A stretch of DNA of 64,000 nucleotides from Lojkania enalia (lineage: Eukaryota > Ascomycota > Dothideomycetes > Pleosporales). Below are positions 60,101 to 64,000 of this stretch, one piece after another. Numbering within the stretch: position 1 is the first letter of the stretch; each line of letters starts with the position of its first letter. The position numbers were made by a program, and so were the translations under genes. The notes beneath the pieces were generated by a model. The model ran no database searches. It was given only the letters and a program-made list of their open reading frames with translations, and was not told where the DNA came from. The stretch spans positions 992,001 to 1,056,000 of the forward strand of contig ML986578.1 in the NCBI GenBank assembly GCA_010094045.1, written 5' to 3'.

Positions 60101-61631
60101 CTGACTCGAGGCCAATGGAGGAAGCCAAGTCCGAATTGCGAGCCAGCCTGCTGAAGGCAATGTCGTTAGTTTCTCCAACATGAAACCCCGTCCAAGTTCA
60201 GACAATCGGACTTCAACAACCTACGATGGACTAAATCGCCTCCCTCTGGATATGATTGAATTCTATCACAGATCAGGTTATTATGTATGACTCCCAATCA
60301 CAAGGGTTACCTCCTGTTCCCTAACTTGCACTAGTGACTCTGTGATGGGTGGGCCTAAAACGTCTTAATAGAGTAGTCTGTACAACACTCTACAAGACGA
60401 GGGTATTTTTCTATCTATATAATTGTGGAGAGGAGTCGCATTTACTCCTTGCTACTGACAGATACATGCGATATCCACTTCCCTCACCTCCTCCCCACAT
60501 TGGTCCTCCTACAATCAGCCTTCTACTTATTTGCTTTTAAACGGCTAGAACTTAATACATGCCCGATCTAGAACAGTATTTGATACCAAAATTTTTTCGC
60601 TCATAGCGACGTCAATCCGCCACGTGGCTTTCGAACCGGTGACATTCCGACATTGTTGCCTAGTAGATCGCCCTAATGCACACCTTTCGTCAAAGTCCTG
60701 CTATATATACCTAAGTATTTTGGCACATGATCGTGAGTCCGAGTAATATCGTTCCTATATGATTGGGGTCTGGTACAAAACAATTTGTACACCAAATTTG
60801 CATTCGTTCGGTAGTAATGGCCTGGAAGCTGAAATATGATTGAAAATGACCCCCTTTCGCCTCCAGACATGTTCTCAGTCTGTGACATATCGTAAACAAG
60901 ACCAGAATGTATTACCTCTGAAACGGAAAGGACACTTCTATATTTGCAAGTGTGCTCATCAATATGCTAGACCAAACAAACTAGAATTGCTTCGCAGCCC
61001 CTCCACGCGCACAAAAAGTGAAAAGGTTCCAGGTTAAAAATTGCAGTAAACAACGTACCAAAATAAGAAAAGTAGTAAGGTTCTGTCCTGCAGAAAAGAA
61101 GAGCAAAATAGGGGTACTTGCTATTCCATCCTCGATGCTTAGGTAGATGGGGATTACTAGTTCCGGGACAGACATCCCCAGCTAATGCTTCTAGTTATGG
61201 CTCCTCATTCGTTTCTTTTTCGCTAGGCCCAAGTCGTGGATATTTAAACTTAAGATAAATGGGAACTCATAGGTGCTATTTGCTTATGGCCACCCAGCTA
61301 GCGACTAGACCGCCGGTTTGCTTCTTAATTAAGATTAGATCCGATGGCATTACTTTGAATGTGGTAAATGGGTTAGACTTTTCTATCTATATAGTTAGAG
61401 TCGCGCTGAAATGGCTACGACTCTTCTCGACTGCGACTTACATACGCCAAAATCCTCTATGCGTCGAAGCTGCAAAATTATATTGAAGAGAAAGCACATT
61501 GGGATCACGCAAACTTAGAGGAAGCGTCAAATCGCATATAGAGTAATTGAATCAGCGCCTTCCTCATTAGAGCAATATTTTCTGGTTCGGTTACCTAGAC
61601 AACGAAATTTTGGCGCTGCCAGTGGCTCTAC

Positions 61632-62060
61632 CTAGTATTTTTTACTCGCTGTTCCAAGACTTATCAAATTCTGATCTTGATCATCTATTCCTAGGATTCC
61701 TTGCAAATAATGGCCTCCACCAAAACCAGCGTGGCTCGTCGGCTCATCTCCAGGAAGGAATTTCGAAGGTATGACCAAGTGGAACTCTGCGCGGAGGGAG
61801 ACAACCATGCCCAGATACAACGGAAAATAGGCCACCCCTTGAGATATATAGGCATATAGCTAATATGCTGGCCCACAGAGGCAGTTCCATAGCATCTAAT
61901 CGCATACACGAGATGACGGAAAACCCATCGGATGCCAACATGAGGAACCAGTACATTGCCGCACCGATAGCCGAGCTCAACGTAGAAGACTATAATGTAG
62001 GTGACAAAACGGAACAGACAACGGTAATTTTGCCAACTGTCTCGAAATAGAATGAGCATT
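61632..62060 (-). pseudogene. Membrane-protein relic, unidentified
   Basis: Two adjoining minus-strand frames give hydrophobic, helix-like pieces: SSAIGAAMYWFLMLASDGFS and LPLWASILAICLYISRG, then, after a one-frame change, AYFPLYLGMVVSLRAEFHLV. The pieces read as transmembrane segments of one former protein now split by a frameshift or an unrecognised short intron. The family is not identified. Confidence 0.35.
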
Positions 62061-63124
62061 TCCCAGGGAATGACATGCTAGCCACACGCGACACTCTCCT
62101 AGAAGGGGATGAGACGGTAGCACACGTAGCACAGATAGAAGCGAAAGACTAACATCACTGGTATTAGGACTGTCTTGAGATGAAGCAAGATTATCGGCGG
62201 TATGAAGTGCGAACATTTAATCTCGCAATGCAACACGAGTTTCCGAATCCAAATAAGATGTTTCGAATCGGAAAGGTTAAAGTCCCCATTCCAACAGTGG
62301 AACAGGCGTGGAGTAATTCCAATTTACCCGTTTTTTGGTTTCTGCAGTTAATCACTAACCTTCGTAGAGCAAATGCAAGCTATTCATGTCTTTGAAACTC
62401 ATCCTGAGCTCCTGGGAAGAAGATGGCTTCCTCAAAGCCACCATTACAACCAGAATATGAACCATCCCCTTCGGACGGATGCTATTTTATATCAACCTGA
62501 GTTCGTAACAATAGCAGCCTCTCAAGACACGGGAGAGCGCCCTATAGAAAGTGAGCTTAAACCTGTGAGTGCAAAGCAGCCAATCATTACAAACACCCTT
62601 CCAACTACTATATCTAAACACAGCGCTTATAAGCCCGAAAAGGGAGGACGCCACAATGACTCCGCAACGAAAGCGGAAGTGAGAACGACTCGTTCCCTGA
62701 GAGCCCTTAGATCGGCAAAGGAATCGATGAATACACAGAACGGACACGACCTCTGTGCGCTGTTTCTGTGCTGTGACACTGTGGGGGGTCGAGTCAACAT
62801 TGAGGATATTGGTATGTAGAAGTCGACGTGAAAGCGGAAATTTCTCATTGTGGCTGTAAAATTAGAGCTAGAAATCGCGTCGTCTGGCATAGTTGTCACT
62901 GGGAGGAAGGATAATGAATCATAGCAACTTGTGTTCGTTAGTGGAAGTAATCAGGTTAAAATTCATTGGTCTAGGAGAGTTCACTAAATAATTAAACCTC
63001 TAGTTGGATGTCTAGTTTCATTCATTATCTATCCGGCCTACATGAGAATATTGTACAATACGCTTGTACCTAATACCATAATACGATATAATATGCCATT
63101 GTTGCAGGATTATTTCTGGGTGTG

Positions 63125-64000
63125 TTAATCCCCACCATACTTTCTCACCAAATTCTTCATTATGCTCACAGCGCCCGAACGATAGCCGCCGCCGAAAAGG
63201 GCATAATGATTTAGATGATGATACCTTTTACCGTGAGTTGTGAAGTTTCATTTACCAAATGGAAAATTACACTTACAGTTCGTACAACTTCACCCTGTCT
63301 TCATATTCTCCCACTGGCTCTGTCTTCGGACATATCTGATGATACTCCTTCAGAAAGCTTCCACCAAAACCTCCAAACATCTTCATAATACCCAGCTCAA
63401 ACTCACTATGTGCATAGCACGCACTAGGGTCATACACCACTTCTTCAGCCTCCCCTCCCTTTGTACCAATAACGCCAACGCTAGCGTTGCCGCTCCACAA
63501 GTCGCCATGCACAACGACAGGTGCTATGCCTTTTCCTTTATTTAGATGATCATCCCCAATCAGCCTTGGGACCACATTTGAGGCGGTTGCCTCAAGCAGG
63601 TTGTGTAACTCCTTGTCCGAACCATTGGACTTCTCCGCCCGTCGTAAGATAAAGCGTAGCCTGTTGTTTGCATAGAAGTCCGCCCATGAGCTTTTAAACT
63701 CATTATCCTGTGGCGTATCTCCACAACATGTAGTAACCGGAAATCCAAACATAGGCTTATCATATCCCTCCGGTATCGGCGCAGGAGTGGTATGCAATTT
63801 GGCGAGCTTCTCGGCGAGGGAAGGAGCTGATGATCTAGAGGAAGAGCGTCTAGATAGATCGAGGTAATTTGTGACGAGGAAATAAATCGATGGCTGGGAG
63901 GAGAATTGGCCGTGACCGAAGGATTGAGGGCATAGTGACGGGACTGCGTTGTATAGGGCGTTTAGAGAAGCATGCTCTCCTACAGTAGGTAAATTATCAA
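63125..64000 (-). CDS. Fructosamine/ketosamine-3-kinase-like, 5' end beyond window
   Basis: Partial gene: the coding frame enters from beyond 64000, runs to 63277, crosses a 52-nt intron (63276..63225) and ends at 63125 (LVRKYGGD, stop). The family phosphorylates ketosamines on glycated proteins, promoting deglycation, and uses an aminoglycoside-phosphotransferase fold. Seen here are GEHASLNALYNAVPSLCP, AEKLAKLHTT, the catalytic loop VVVHGDLWSGNASV with the base Asp, the metal-binding YDPSACYAHSEFELGIMKMFGGF, and a C-terminal LYHHLNHYALFGGGYR restored by splicing. A ctgtag just before GAGAGCATGC at about 63980 may be an acceptor of an upstream intron. The N-terminal ATP-binding lobe lies outside the window. 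Some fungal members lack lysine-ketosamine activity, so substrate is uncertain. Confidence 0.88.

Larger units (their letters stand above)
59606..63124. other. Decayed gene-poor region
   Basis: No intact gene. 59945-60100 is the second copy of the repeat seen near 8925. Read on the minus strand it carries a protein-like piece (IGLESDHVAYQGASIAEAYI) of unknown family. 61632-62060 is a membrane-protein-like relic. The remainder, including open pieces at 62180-62819, shows no domain. Confidence 0.45.

Noticed and set aside
60600..60690. Second tRNA-like string (CCGGTTCGAAAGCC on the minus strand)
   Set aside because: No consistent T stem or A box at the right distance; probably chance.

Overview
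The window looks like nuclear DNA of a filamentous ascomycete (Pezizomycotina). Genes are split by short GT-AG introns, mostly 33-100 nt and often with a CTAAC/CTGAC-like branch site. They lie on both strands without operons and are separated by kilobase-scale intergenic DNA. Families such as HET-domain proteins, SesB-like NLRs, SVOP-like MFS carriers, secreted GH18 chitinase and CAF-1 Cac2 fit that group. Exon joins were made by eye from splice signals and reading frame. Every intact full-length model closes in frame with a total length divisible by three.

Layout. 0.9-8.1 kb is a compact housekeeping block: a mitochondrial FAD/NAD oxidoreductase (minus), a monoacylglycerol-lipase-like hydrolase (plus, divergent), a mitochondrial CDF metal carrier with one GC-AG intron (plus), and xylulokinase (plus). 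9.7-26.8 kb holds self/non-self-type genes: an NLR-like protein (alpha/beta hydrolase, NB-ARC, TPR; minus), a PH-domain protein (minus), an F-box protein (minus) and a HET-domain protein (plus). 26.8-35 kb is an AT-rich island with only decayed coding relics, which looks like repeat-induced point mutation (RIP). 35-42.6 kb has an MFS transporter, the CAF-1 subunit Cac2 and an RWD/DUF1115 protein, all minus. 43-52 kb is mostly gene-poor. It holds a broken amino-acid permease pseudogene with CAA/CAG to stop changes and one intact alpha/beta hydrolase. 52.2-58 kb has a secreted GH18 chitinase (plus) and a VIT/VWA protein (minus). 58.4-63 kb is decayed again, with a recognisable M20 peptidase pseudogene. 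The window ends inside a fructosamine-kinase-like gene (minus).

The most striking observation is in the VIT/VWA protein. Its last exon encodes a near-perfect copy of the histone H3 N-terminal tail (28 of 31 residues from T3 to G33), followed directly by an SV40-type nuclear localisation signal. The three differences replace K9, K23 and S28 by Met, Trp and Phe. A built-in histone mimic carrying a K9M-like change suggests a chromatin-directed role for a protein family usually described only by its VWA fold.
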